A stretch of DNA of 64,000 bases from Saprospiraceae bacterium (GTDB lineage Bacteria > Bacteroidota > Bacteroidia > Chitinophagales > Saprospiraceae), in assembly GCA_016722285.1 (NCBI GenBank), contig JADKGI010000030.1, forward strand, positions 186,001-250,000. Direction: 5' to 3'. The position numbers were made by a program, and so were the translations under genes. Positions 46,256 through 55,152 of the stretch are shown piece by piece (within the stretch, counting starts at the first letter, position 1; each line of letters opens with the position of its first letter). The notes under the pieces are model-generated. The model was not told where the DNA came from. It ran no database searches and worked only from the letters and a program-made list of their open reading frames with translations.

Positions 46256-47616
46256 ATTACAGATTTTACTCTACTGATAAGAATTTCAGCCAATTCGCGG
46301 CTCTTTGCTTCTGCATATATCCGGACAATTTCCTCAGTGTTTGATTTACGCAAATGTACCCATCCTTCAGCAAAATCTATCTTTATTCCATCCGAATCAT
46401 TCAGTTTTTCATTTTTGAAAGCAGTCTTTATATCCCTGATTATTTTTTTAATGTTTATTTCCGGTGTCAAATCAAATTTATCTTTGATAATTTCATACGA
46501 AGGATAAGTGGATTTAAGCTGAGTCATGCTTATGTTTTTTTCTGCAAGTAGAGATAAAAAAACGACTATTCCTGCCAGGGCATCTCTTCCGTAATGAAGG
46601 TCAGGAATGATGACACCGCCATTTCCTTCGCCACCTATTATGGCATTAGTACGCTTCATTTCAAGTACAACATTCACCTCACCTACAGCAGAAGCATTGT
46701 ACATACCACCATGTTTTGCAGTTACATCTGACAAAGCCCGCGTAGATGAAAGGTTTGAAACTGTATTTCCTTTTTCTCTTCCCAAAATATAATCAGCCAC
46801 CGCTACAAGAGTATATTCTTCGCCAAACATGCTACCATCCTCACAAACAAAAGCCAACCTGTCCACATCCGGGTCCACTGAAATACCAAGATGGGCCTTT
46901 TGATCAACGACTGTTTTTGATAACTCTATGAGATGTTGAGGCAAGGGCTCAGGGTTGTGTGCAAAATGGCCGAAATGATTATCATTTAATAGGATAAATT
47001 TCACACCTAAAGCTTCCAGAAGGGGAGGAAGAGCAAGTGCGCCGGTTGAATTGATACAATCTATGACAACATGAAAGTTTGAATTTCTAATGCCACTTAA
47101 ATTGATGTGTTTGTATTTTAGAATCTGATCTATATGATATTGAAGGGCTGTGCTATAGGTTGTGTATGTACCCAAGTGATCAATATCGGCAAATTCGAGA
47201 TCCTTATTATTTATAATATCAATAATTTCCTGACCATCCCTGGCTGATATAAACTCGCCATCACTATTTAAAAATTTGAGGGCATTCCATTGTTTTGGAT
47301 TATGACTTGCTGTAAAAATAATGCCGGCACCGCCTTGTAGGTGCGGTACCATCATTTCGGCAGTTGGGGTCGTTGTTAAACCAAGGTCCACGACGTCTAT
47401 TCCCATTGACAATAGAGTATTAACTGCCAAATTGCTTACAATGGTTCCACTGATTCGTCCATCACGACCTACGATTACCCTTTTATTATTGTTTTTCCTG
47501 CCCATCCATACTCCCAGGCCTGCAGTACATTCTACTACATCCACTGGTGTAAGGTTATCACCTGGTTTTCCACCTATGGTACCTCGAATTCCCGAAATTG
47601 ATTTGATTAATGCCAC
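46252..47616 (-). CDS. glmM: GlmM, phosphoglucosamine mutase
   Basis: The 454-residue protein belongs to the alpha-D-phosphohexomutase family, converting glucosamine 6-phosphate to glucosamine 1-phosphate for UDP-GlcNAc and cell-wall synthesis. The phosphoserine is Ser104 in FTASHNPKQWNALK. The metal-binding loop is SVDPDVDRLAFV, the sugar-binding loop GGEGNGGVI. SISGIRGTIGGKPGDN at the start is typical of the Bacteroidota GlmM/phosphomannomutase group. Separation from phosphomannomutase by eye is not complete. It overlaps the next gene by four bases. There is no clear promoter in the 411-bp gap upstream. Confidence 0.87.
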   Translation of the reverse strand: MALIKSISGIRGTIGGKPGDNLTPVDVVECTAGLGVWMGRKNNNKRVIVGRDGRISGTIVSNLAVNTLLSMGIDVVDLGLTTTPTAEMMVPHLQGGAGIIFTASHNPKQWNALKFLNSDGEFISARDGQEIIDIINNKDLEFADIDHLGTYTTYSTALQYHIDQILKYKHINLSGIRNSNFHVVIDCINSTGALALPPLLEALGVKFILLNDNHFGHFAHNPEPLPQHLIELSKTVVDQKAHLGISVDPDVDRLAFVCEDGSMFGEEYTLVAVADYILGREKGNTVSNLSSTRALSDVTAKHGGMYNASAVGEVNVVLEMKRTNAIIGGEGNGGVIIPDLHYGRDALAGIVVFLSLLAEKNISMTQLKSTYPSYEIIKDKFDLTPEINIKKIIRDIKTAFKNEKLNDSDGIKIDFAEGWVHLRKSNTEEIVRIYAEAKSRELAEILISRVKSVI

Positions 47617-48027
47617 TGATACTTGAGTTATTTTAACATTGAAATGATTTTAAAACTTATGCTAAAATGATTTGTAAGTGCATCGCATACAGATCAAAGC
47701 TCTTCTGGAATCGCATAGTAATTGTCCAAGAAAAAAGCTGAAATGTTTATTAGAATGACTTGCAAAGGAATTAACAATATATTATTAAATCACTATATTG
47801 ACAAAGGTATGATTAAATCTTCTTTTTTGAAAATTATTTTGGTGCTATCAAAAAATCCTTGTTTTTACCCAATCCCTTTAGGTGAATCAATGATTTTGAT
47901 AGCTTCACCTTTTAGGAAGGATCAAAAGCAATCGAAATCTCATTTAGCCTAAACAATTATCTTTTTGATATAAAACAGCAATAGATATTCTTAACCGGAG
48001 AAAGGCATATGTGCATCAAAATTGAAA
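47617..48027. other. Intergenic stretch with an inverted repeat
   Basis: A 76-codon frame (47722-47952, plus) has poor coding character and no recognisable product. It overlaps an imperfect inverted repeat with arms at 47841-47857 (GGTGCTATCAAAAAATC) and 47892-47909, about 34 bp apart, which may form a transcript hairpin after the esterase gene. Nothing else was seen. Confidence 0.35.
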
Positions 48028-48759
48028 TCAGAATTTAGTTTCGATAATGTAAGGCAACATCGCCCTCCATGTCGGCCAGTCATGTTTTATATCATACCCC
48101 CAGACATCCAGATTATGAGGTATATTTCTATGATGCAACAATCCTGAAAGATATCTTGACCCACTCGGATCTTCATAGTCACCTGATCCGGTCATGATGT
48201 GAATATGATTTGAGCTACGAATTGTATTCAAATGGTCTTCATTTTGCATATCTTTAAGGTAGTGTAGCGGGCTATTCCAGTAACAATCATCATCCCAGTA
48301 GCTTTTTGAATAATATCCCAAATCATATACTCCTGACATGGATATGCACCCTCTGATGGCCCATGGATTCTTAAAAAAAAGATTGGCGGCATGCAAAGCT
48401 CCGAATGATGCACCACAAGTATAAATAGGTGTGTCAAAAGAAGTTCTGCCTTTTATAAATGGTACTACTTCATCATAAACATATTGATTGAACTGATTAT
48501 GACGAACGACTTTAGTTCTTCCATCAATTTTGTTGTTCAACCAACTTTCACTGTTAATTGAGTTGATGGAATAAATTTTTACCTTTCCGCTTTCTATATA
48601 TTTGGCAACCACATCTATCATTAAGAATCGTTCATACTCGAGATAATCTGCTGCTGCTGTGGGTAAAAATAAAATAGCCGGGCCGAAATGACCGTATTCT
48701 ACAATTTCCATATTTCTGTTCAAAGTAGGACTGTACCATGATCTGATCTCTCTGTGCAT
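48028..48759 (-). CDS. Esterase-family alpha/beta hydrolase
   Basis: The 243-residue protein resembles the PF00756 esterase family. The nucleophile Ser is in TCGASFGALHAANLF (about residue 117). An Asp candidate is in MTGSGDYEDPSGS and the catalytic His in DIKHDWPTWRAML. Its beginning (REIRSWYSPTLNRNMEIVEYG) lacks a signal peptide, so it is probably cytoplasmic. Such proteins hydrolyse acyl esters, including S-formylglutathione or feruloyl esters, but this substrate cannot be read from the sequence. The gene stands alone between glmM and a lipoprotein gene. Confidence 0.82.
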   Translation of the reverse strand: MHREIRSWYSPTLNRNMEIVEYGHFGPAILFLPTAAADYLEYERFLMIDVVAKYIESGKVKIYSINSINSESWLNNKIDGRTKVVRHNQFNQYVYDEVVPFIKGRTSFDTPIYTCGASFGALHAANLFFKNPWAIRGCISMSGVYDLGYYSKSYWDDDCYWNSPLHYLKDMQNEDHLNTIRSSNHIHIMTGSGDYEDPSGSRYLSGLLHHRNIPHNLDVWGYDIKHDWPTWRAMLPYIIETKF

Positions 48760-49112
48760 TTTTAGAATTTTGATGCAAGAAAAGAAATAATAAGTAAAAC
48801 GGAATCATCAAGGTATAAAAAAGTGTTATTATGATTAATATTCTGTCAATGATATCCGTTTGATTGCCGTACTTTTACTATTTATTTTCATAAAGAGTAT
48901 AATTAGATTTCCATACATCTTGATCAATGTGCATTGACATTAAATGTCTGATAAATTCTAATTTTTAAAAACTGAAACCAAATGATATAGTTAATGTGTT
49001 GTGCTTATTAACCCTGATGTCCATAAATAGTGTCAAAAAAATATAAGAAAAAACATAAATGTTATTTTTTGATAATCCCTTGAATTAAGTTGAATTAAAT
49101 AAAATTACAAAT
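48760..49112. other. Intergenic stretch, nothing recognised
   Basis: About 350 AT-rich bases between the divergent esterase and lipoprotein genes. No matching promoter pair, coding frame or repeat could be identified. Confidence 0.3.
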
Positions 49113-49580
49113 ATGAAACCAATAAATCTTTCAAAGGTGCATATAATTATTATGATATTGATAATCTTTGGATGCACTAAAAATAAAGAGGATGACAAAA
49201 GATATTTGATTTTTGGTCATTCCTACGGTAAATGTACCGGTAAGATATGTCTTGAAATATTTAAACTAACGCCTGACCAATTATATGAAGATGTGGATGA
49301 CAATTTTTTTAATGGAAATCTCAGGTTTACTTTACTTCCTCAGACTAAATTTGATCTGGCAGCCTATCTTCTTAATGCATATCCAAAGGAGTTAACTGAT
49401 GAATTGAACAAGAGTTATGGCTGCCCTGATTGTCATGATCAGGGTACTATTATTTTGCAATATTACGATGGAAATAGATTGAAGAGTTTTTTAGTGGATC
49501 AGGATAAAACAGCTATACCCAATTACTTACATGGGTATGTGGATAGTATAAATGAAACCATTAGGCTTTTGAATCTCTGA
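49113..49580 (+). CDS. Hypothetical lipoprotein
   Basis: The 155-residue protein has a lipoprotein signal (HIIIMILIIFGC, Cys21) followed by a charged linker KNKEDD. The mature part has two Cys in GKCTGKICLE (about 40-49) and two more in YGCPDCHDQG (about 102-111). A zinc-binding or disulfide role is possible but not shown. The remainder is helix-rich and unrecognised. Lipoproteins with an early GxCxGxC motif occur in many Bacteroidota genomes and have no assigned function. It lies alone, convergent with the M1 aminopeptidase gene 211 bp away. Confidence 0.65.
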   Translation: MKPINLSKVHIIIMILIIFGCTKNKEDDKRYLIFGHSYGKCTGKICLEIFKLTPDQLYEDVDDNFFNGNLRFTLLPQTKFDLAAYLLNAYPKELTDELNKSYGCPDCHDQGTIILQYYDGNRLKSFLVDQDKTAIPNYLHGYVDSINETIRLLNL

Positions 49581-49791
49581 TGAATTGATTGTCAATATTT
49601 TAGAAAGAAATCTTATTTTAATGCCGTTTAGCTGAAACAAATTTATAGAGTTCTGCTATTTCAGGATAAGTTATTAACCTTCAAGATCACGATAGTCAGG
49701 GAAGGAGTTAAAAATCTATATAAAATATTTTTATGACATTGTATAAAATCGGTAAACTGAATTTAAAGCCATCATCTCATGGCCAGAAAAA

Positions 49792-52389
49792 TTATTTTAT
49801 CCCTTGGTATTTGTCTTTTAATGTTGGATCGGTTTCGTTATTAGCAATTTGACTGATATAGTTAATTATCTTAACCAATACGGTACCTGTTTCTTCTGAT
49901 GGTGTAGCATCATATCTGGTCTTAAGATCCTCTGCTATTTTATTTAATGAGGACATAGCCATGTATTTTCTGATCATATTTCCGTTTTTGTCACTTGAAA
50001 TATTGAAAAAATTATCTGCTGCACGGGAAACTGTCGTCAATCCTTTACCTTCCAGATATTCCTGATACGCCTCATAAAAATCAAACAGATAATATAAATT
50101 GATGGTTTTGGCTTTCTTCTCAAGGTATTCAAGGTATTCAGTTTTTTCATCCGGGATTAATCCAACCAATGTGGTGGCTAGTTGATCAGTTTCTTCATTT
50201 TTATATTTTTCAAAATATGACATCGCTTTTTCTGAATCAATTGACCCCAAAACCTGTAAGGCTACATTTAACACTGTATAGGATTGTTCGCTTTCCATAA
50301 TCAATTTACAAAGAGAGGTTGGTTCGAACTCCTCAATATTCAGTAGTTTTAATAATGCATCTCTCCTTACTTCTGAATGAGGATCCGTAAGTGTCATATC
50401 CTGCAATTTTTTAACATACGAAGAAACGAGACTATCAGGAATGGCATTTATGGCCATGGATCTGAATGTATAATGTCCTTCATTAAGAGCCAAATCTATC
50501 AGGTCTATATTTCCATCATTAGTATTTGAGAATGCGATTGTTTTATCCATAAAATTGGAAGAAAGCTTAAACTGAGCTTTATATTGTTCCGTGGTTTTAT
50601 TCTCATTTATCATAGCAAAAAGAACATTTTTCCCATCAAATACATAGGTCGCAGGTTTCATTTTAAGATCCTCGATCAATATCCTTTGTTTTTTTTCATT
50701 TATTGTAACCGGATAATACTGGACTGTTCCATCCGGATAGTAGATTGCTATGTCAACAGGAAGCTTAAAAATAGGATAAAATCCTTTTGGCGTATTTGAT
50801 TGATCTACTTCTACCAATAAGACTTTATTTTCATCATTATAAGTATATTTAATATCCAGATTAGGGTGACCGACACCTAAATACCATTGGTCAAAAAACC
50901 ATTTAAGATCTTCTCCACTTACATCCTCAAATGCCATTCTGAGTTCATCAACTTCTACTGAAGTATTCTCATTGTCTTTAAGGTATTTATTGAGAGATTC
51001 AAAAAATACATTATCACCGACATAATTTCTGAGCATATGTAATACCAGCATACCTTTATTGTAGGAATGTGCATCAAACATCTGCTCTTTATTGTCATAG
51101 GAGTAATTTACCAAAGGATGGGCACCTCCACTCATAACCTGACTGAAATAACCGTTCATGTCGTTCATTCGATGATATTCAGCTCTATCTTTGCCGTATT
51201 TGTATTCAAACCAAAGATATTCTGCATAGTTAGCAAAACCTTCATTTAAGGTTAAGCCTGACCAGTCTTCACAAGTCACTAAGTCCCCAAACCAATGGTG
51301 CATCATCTCATGTGCGACAATGTAATCGTTGTCGTTATCGATAAGTTCTCGCTCAGTTTTCTGCACAAAATCACCAAATACCACAGCACTACTGTTTTCC
51401 ATTGCCCCTGAAACATACTCCCTTACCACAATCTGGCTATATTTTTCCCATGGATAAGGATAACCAAGTTTATTGCTGAAAAATGTTAACATTTCAGGCG
51501 TGTTGTTAAAAATTTTCTTAGCATACTTACCGAATCCTTTTTCGACATAATAATAAATAGGCAATCCTCTCAATGAGTCGGTAACCACTTCAAACTCTCC
51601 AACTGCAATCATCGCCAGATATGGAGCATGCGGCCTGTCTTGTTTCCAGTGATCTGTTCTTGTTCCATCCGCATTTAATCTGGAAGATATTTTTGTACCA
51701 TTTGAGAGGGTCACATACCTGGCATCTACAGTAAGTATTATTTCTTGGGTGAATCGTTCATTAGGTTTGTCAAAGGTGGGAAACCAACGGCTATTATTTT
51801 CGGTTTCTCCCTGTGACCAAATCTGAGTAGGGAGGTCTGGATCATTTTCAAGTGGATCTATAAAAAAAAGACCTTTATTTGAAGTTATGGCTTCGCTGCC
51901 TTGGGTTGGATTCTCATTTGGTTTAGCAGTATAAGAAATCAGAATTTCCGCTTTTTCATCTTTGACATAAATATGATCCAATTCTACGTTTAGTTGGGTT
52001 CCGTTATATGAATATTTATAGGGTTTGCCCGAAATGACAGATGTGACAGAATGGATTTCAAATCCCACAGCATCCAAAATAATGTTATTTATTGGCTTAA
52101 AGTACGGTTTAAAAGTGATATCGGCAGTTCCTAAAACGTATTGGTTCGCCCAGTCAAACTTCAGGTCAAGTTTAGTATGAATGATATCATAGTTTAAGGT
52201 AGCCGACCCATGAATTTCTTTTGGAAGTGAATCCAGGTTGGCAGCAACATCAGTTATGACCAGCGTGTCAAGTAGTTCTTCCTGCATGTCATCTTCAGGA
52301 GCATGATAAATAATGTCTTTTTTAGTTTTACATGAAATACTAAAAAATAGTATAGCAATGATTATACTTAAAGTTGATAATTTTGTCAT
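49792..52389 (-). CDS. M1 family metallo-aminopeptidase, lipoprotein
   Basis: The 865-residue protein has a lipoprotein signal (FFSISC, Cys20), then an M1 N-terminal beta domain. The GAMENSS substrate-binding motif is at 328-334. The zinc site HEMMHHWFGDL has His360, Glu361 and His364, with the third ligand Glu383 in TLNEGFANYAEYLW. A helical C-terminal domain follows from about 560. M1 enzymes remove N-terminal residues from peptides, and the lipid anchor places this one in a membrane facing the periplasm or outside. A -7 box TACATTTG lies upstream, and the gene follows the T9SS plug homologue on the same strand with a 99-bp gap. Confidence 0.93.
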   Translation of the reverse strand: MTKLSTLSIIIAILFFSISCKTKKDIIYHAPEDDMQEELLDTLVITDVAANLDSLPKEIHGSATLNYDIIHTKLDLKFDWANQYVLGTADITFKPYFKPINNIILDAVGFEIHSVTSVISGKPYKYSYNGTQLNVELDHIYVKDEKAEILISYTAKPNENPTQGSEAITSNKGLFFIDPLENDPDLPTQIWSQGETENNSRWFPTFDKPNERFTQEIILTVDARYVTLSNGTKISSRLNADGTRTDHWKQDRPHAPYLAMIAVGEFEVVTDSLRGLPIYYYVEKGFGKYAKKIFNNTPEMLTFFSNKLGYPYPWEKYSQIVVREYVSGAMENSSAVVFGDFVQKTERELIDNDNDYIVAHEMMHHWFGDLVTCEDWSGLTLNEGFANYAEYLWFEYKYGKDRAEYHRMNDMNGYFSQVMSGGAHPLVNYSYDNKEQMFDAHSYNKGMLVLHMLRNYVGDNVFFESLNKYLKDNENTSVEVDELRMAFEDVSGEDLKWFFDQWYLGVGHPNLDIKYTYNDENKVLLVEVDQSNTPKGFYPIFKLPVDIAIYYPDGTVQYYPVTINEKKQRILIEDLKMKPATYVFDGKNVLFAMINENKTTEQYKAQFKLSSNFMDKTIAFSNTNDGNIDLIDLALNEGHYTFRSMAINAIPDSLVSSYVKKLQDMTLTDPHSEVRRDALLKLLNIEEFEPTSLCKLIMESEQSYTVLNVALQVLGSIDSEKAMSYFEKYKNEETDQLATTLVGLIPDEKTEYLEYLEKKAKTINLYYLFDFYEAYQEYLEGKGLTTVSRAADNFFNISSDKNGNMIRKYMAMSSLNKIAEDLKTRYDATPSEETGTVLVKIINYISQIANNETDPTLKDKYQGIK

Positions 52390-52416
52390 TCGAATTTATT
52401 TTTCAGGAAAAGTGTG

Positions 52417-52424
52417 CAAATGTA
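52417..52424 (-). promoter_or_regulatory. Candidate -7 box for the M1 peptidase gene
   Basis: TACATTTG on the minus strand matches TAnnTTTG and lies 28 bp before the M1 start. No convincing -33 element accompanies it. Confidence 0.4.
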
Positions 52425-52488
52425 ATAAATGTCCTGAAAACTGCCTCATTTGACTTGCATTTTGAAAAAATCCGTTTCAACTTTAGTT

Positions 52489-53910
52489 TTATCTGAAGCT
52501 TAGAAGTGAGGTATTCGTATTAAAAGTATGAAATCCGATGACCCTATCATATAAATCACCCAAGCCCCTATAGTAAACTAAGGCTTGATATTCGTTTTCT
52601 GTTTCATTCCAGGACCCTTCCATAACTTGGTAGTTTATTTTATTTTGATTATTAACAACTCCATACATATAGTTGTAGTAACCTTGCTTTAACACCACCT
52701 CAGCTGTATAGATATTTCTTCCAGAGTCATATTTCATTCTACATTCTTCTGACGGAAGCCAGTTATTAAAAGCTCCGAATACATAAATGTCATCTTTTCC
52801 AAGATTGATCATATCATCCAATACAAATGTAACTCTGGTATAGTCAGATCGGATGTTTCTTTCTTCAGCTCGATAGTCACCATCAAGCAGGGCATTTCTC
52901 TGATTGATACCAGAAACCAAAGAGTCACGCAACGTTTGTGTCAGTTGATCACTGGCCTGGGTTGAATTGACATAATTGTCGAGTACATCGGTTACCAGCG
53001 TATTACGCATCCCTTCAAAGTTATCTACTATGAAGCGACCATTAAAATCAAAATTTGCAATATGTACTTTATTCCTTCTTGATTCATCGGTCATGAGGAT
53101 GACATCGATATCCTTATTATTTCTTTTAATAAATTTTACTCCCCGACCAAGCCTCATCAGGCTCCTTGTGTCAAAATCCCGATATTCTGTAAGTCCCCAC
53201 CAGGAAAAAGTTTTAACCTTATTGAATCTTAGATTATTACCACTAAAAAATGAGGGGCTTGCATCAATGGCCGTATTCCAATCTTCATTCTGCAACATTA
53301 CAATACTTACCTCATTTACAGGATTTCTCATTTTGAACTTGTCAAAATTAATATCAACTTTCAATTCCTGCTTGTATCTTATATTTTCGACATCAGCCGG
53401 AAAGGTATTTGATATTTCTACAGAAACCTTATCTTCTTTGATAATAAATCGACGCGTTAAGATAGGGTAGTCCATTTTATCTTCATATATGACTATTAAG
53501 TAATTTCCGGAAACCCTAAATTTTGTATCTTTATTTGGAAACTGTTGCCAGTAATGGATATAAGGCACTTTTGTATTGATAGAATATTCGTAGTTTCTTA
53601 ATCGCTCATCATTAAAACCTGAAATAGTTTCGATTTCGGATATCCCGGAAGGTTGCCAGTTTTTGTCACAATGGATTACGTGATAATACAAACTTCTTTC
53701 CTCATTGAGCAGATCATCAAATTTTAACATAACATATTGTCCACTTGAGAGAGTCAATATCGGAAAATTGGTCGGCAGATTATTTATTTCAAGCGTAACA
53801 GTTTTAATATATTCATCATATACTTCATTTCTGAAATTAAAATCAAAATCACCACCTGCATTGAGTGTCAGGTAACACAAATTAAAAAATGCAAATAGGA
53901 AATTTTTCAT
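52489..53910 (-). CDS. Type IX secretion system plug protein homologue (DUF5103)
   Basis: The 473-residue protein has a signal peptide (FLFAFFNLCYLTLNAGG) and the layout of DUF5103. The N-terminal domain has the phrase SGQYVMLKFDDLLNEERSLYYH, then VIHCDKNWQPSGISEIETISG. A middle domain contains NVSIEIS-like strands, and the C-terminal domain has DIYVFGAFNNWLPSEECRMKYD and KQGYYNYMY. This family includes the Plug protein that seals the periplasmic side opening of the SprA translocon in the T9SS. It fits the T9SS substrates elsewhere in the window. No other T9SS component genes are adjacent. Homology is confident; function as plug is by family. Confidence 0.85.
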   Translation of the reverse strand: MKNFLFAFFNLCYLTLNAGGDFDFNFRNEVYDEYIKTVTLEINNLPTNFPILTLSSGQYVMLKFDDLLNEERSLYYHVIHCDKNWQPSGISEIETISGFNDERLRNYEYSINTKVPYIHYWQQFPNKDTKFRVSGNYLIVIYEDKMDYPILTRRFIIKEDKVSVEISNTFPADVENIRYKQELKVDINFDKFKMRNPVNEVSIVMLQNEDWNTAIDASPSFFSGNNLRFNKVKTFSWWGLTEYRDFDTRSLMRLGRGVKFIKRNNKDIDVILMTDESRRNKVHIANFDFNGRFIVDNFEGMRNTLVTDVLDNYVNSTQASDQLTQTLRDSLVSGINQRNALLDGDYRAEERNIRSDYTRVTFVLDDMINLGKDDIYVFGAFNNWLPSEECRMKYDSGRNIYTAEVVLKQGYYNYMYGVVNNQNKINYQVMEGSWNETENEYQALVYYRGLGDLYDRVIGFHTFNTNTSLLSFR

Positions 53911-54102
53911 AATATTGATTGTTCTGCTTGTATTAAACGAGATATTTTATTCAAAAAGTGTTAATTCGACCTTAAAAAATCAATTCAGGACTATGTTTAT
54001 ATTCTTAAAACTATATTTTATTTATCTACTATTTTAAATCTAAGACTGCAATATTATGTTTTGGTTAATCAGGTTTTTAAAGCACTCATTTTCAATAGTA
54101 TA

Positions 54103-54828
54103 TCACAAAACGCTCCTGAGTACCTCCATAGAATTTAAATCCCTAAAACCACTTAAATGCAATTTATAAAATCTGATCAAGTGATCGGTTACGCTGTTTC
54201 TCACACTTTTAGACCAATTTACATTATGAAGTGATTCCTTTTTAATATGTAAAAGAGAAATTATATTGCTTTCATCCTCGTTCAGAATATTTGGGCTGTC
54301 ATTTATATAATCACAAAATACGCCTTCAAGCATATCAAAATATGGTTTTGATTTGTTTTTACCATCCAGTGGACCGAACCCCAGATGAAAACTAAAATCA
54401 AGCATGAATTTTAAATGCAGACACGAATGATAGTTGACGGCATTATCCAGATATTTAAGCCACTCATTGAGAAAGTCATATAATTCTTCATTAGCTTCCT
54501 TTTCTTTAATCGAATTCCGACTGACTTCAAGAATAAAGATAGCGATGGATGAAATTCTGATATCTAAATTGATATTTCTGTATAAGTAATTGAAAGTTAT
54601 TTCTTTAATCCTGGACAGTTTATCATGATCCTGATCGTAAGCTACCACATCAACTATATTTGCAGGCCTGTAAAGGGCGGCTTTGTTTCCTGATTTGGAT
54701 GATCTTACCCCTGAAGCGATAAACGAACGAAGCCCTTTTTCTCTGGTATAGATGTCACAGATTATGCTGGATTCTGAATATTTGATGGTCCTGAATACGA
54801 TACCTTCTGAACTGAATATCTTACTCAT
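54103..54828 (-). CDS. recO: RecO, DNA repair protein
   Basis: The 241-residue protein loads RecA on SSB-coated DNA together with RecR in recombinational repair. The N-terminal OB-fold region (FSSEGIVFRTIKYSESSIICDI, here FSSEGIVFRTIKYSESS and IICDIYT, then FIASGVRSSKSGNKAALY) and the helical C-terminal part, with HLGFGP, match RecO of Bacteroidota. The usual zinc-finger Cys cluster of RecO from other phyla is absent, which is common in this phylum. It is preceded by a 103-residue gene with a three-base gap, and by the GH3 gene before that, so all three are likely co-transcribed. Confidence 0.88.
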   Translation of the reverse strand: MSKIFSSEGIVFRTIKYSESSIICDIYTREKGLRSFIASGVRSSKSGNKAALYRPANIVDVVAYDQDHDKLSRIKEITFNYLYRNINLDIRISSIAIFILEVSRNSIKEKEANEELYDFLNEWLKYLDNAVNYHSCLHLKFMLDFSFHLGFGPLDGKNKSKPYFDMLEGVFCDYINDSPNILNEDESNIISLLHIKKESLHNVNWSKSVRNSVTDHLIRFYKLHLSGFRDLNSMEVLRSVL

Positions 54829-54831
54829 GGC

Positions 54832-55143
54832 TTAATATTCCCAACCTTTGATCGGGGTGACTTTAATCTTATTTTTAGTCAATAGCCTTTGCTTTTGTCT
54901 TTCTAAGATTAATCCGGCAAGTATAAGATGAGCCGGCTCTTCATTAAATGGCATCAAAGCCTGATTTATTTTTGCTTCGTCTATATCCAGTCTGTATAAA
55001 AAGCTGAGCAACATGTCTTTATCATTATCCAAAAACCAAAGCACTCTCTCTGAAATAGCATCAAACCATTGAGCTTCAGTCATCGATTCTTTTTCATCCG
55101 GATTTAGTAAATCACTAATAATTTCAAAATTTTCATCCATCAA
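54832..55143 (-). CDS. Conserved small protein between GH3 and recO genes
   Basis: The 103-residue protein begins MMDENFEII (the second Met at 55140 is also possible). It is acidic to about residue 40 and basic near its end (KNKIKVTPIKGWEY). It is predicted helical, with no signal peptide, membrane segment or cysteines, so it should be cytoplasmic. The family was not recognised. It starts 10 bp after the GH3 stop and ends 3 bp before recO, a spacing that supports a real gene in an operon. Confidence 0.65.
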   Translation of the reverse strand: MMDENFEIISDLLNPDEKESMTEAQWFDAISERVLWFLDNDKDMLLSFLYRLDIDEAKINQALMPFNEEPAHLILAGLILERQKQRLLTKNKIKVTPIKGWEY

Positions 55144-55152
55144 AATAAATAA

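Noticed and set aside
47722..47952. 76-codon plus-strand frame between glmM and the esterase gene
   Set aside because: It overlaps an inverted repeat, has no recognisable features, and its composition is like the surrounding AT-rich DNA.
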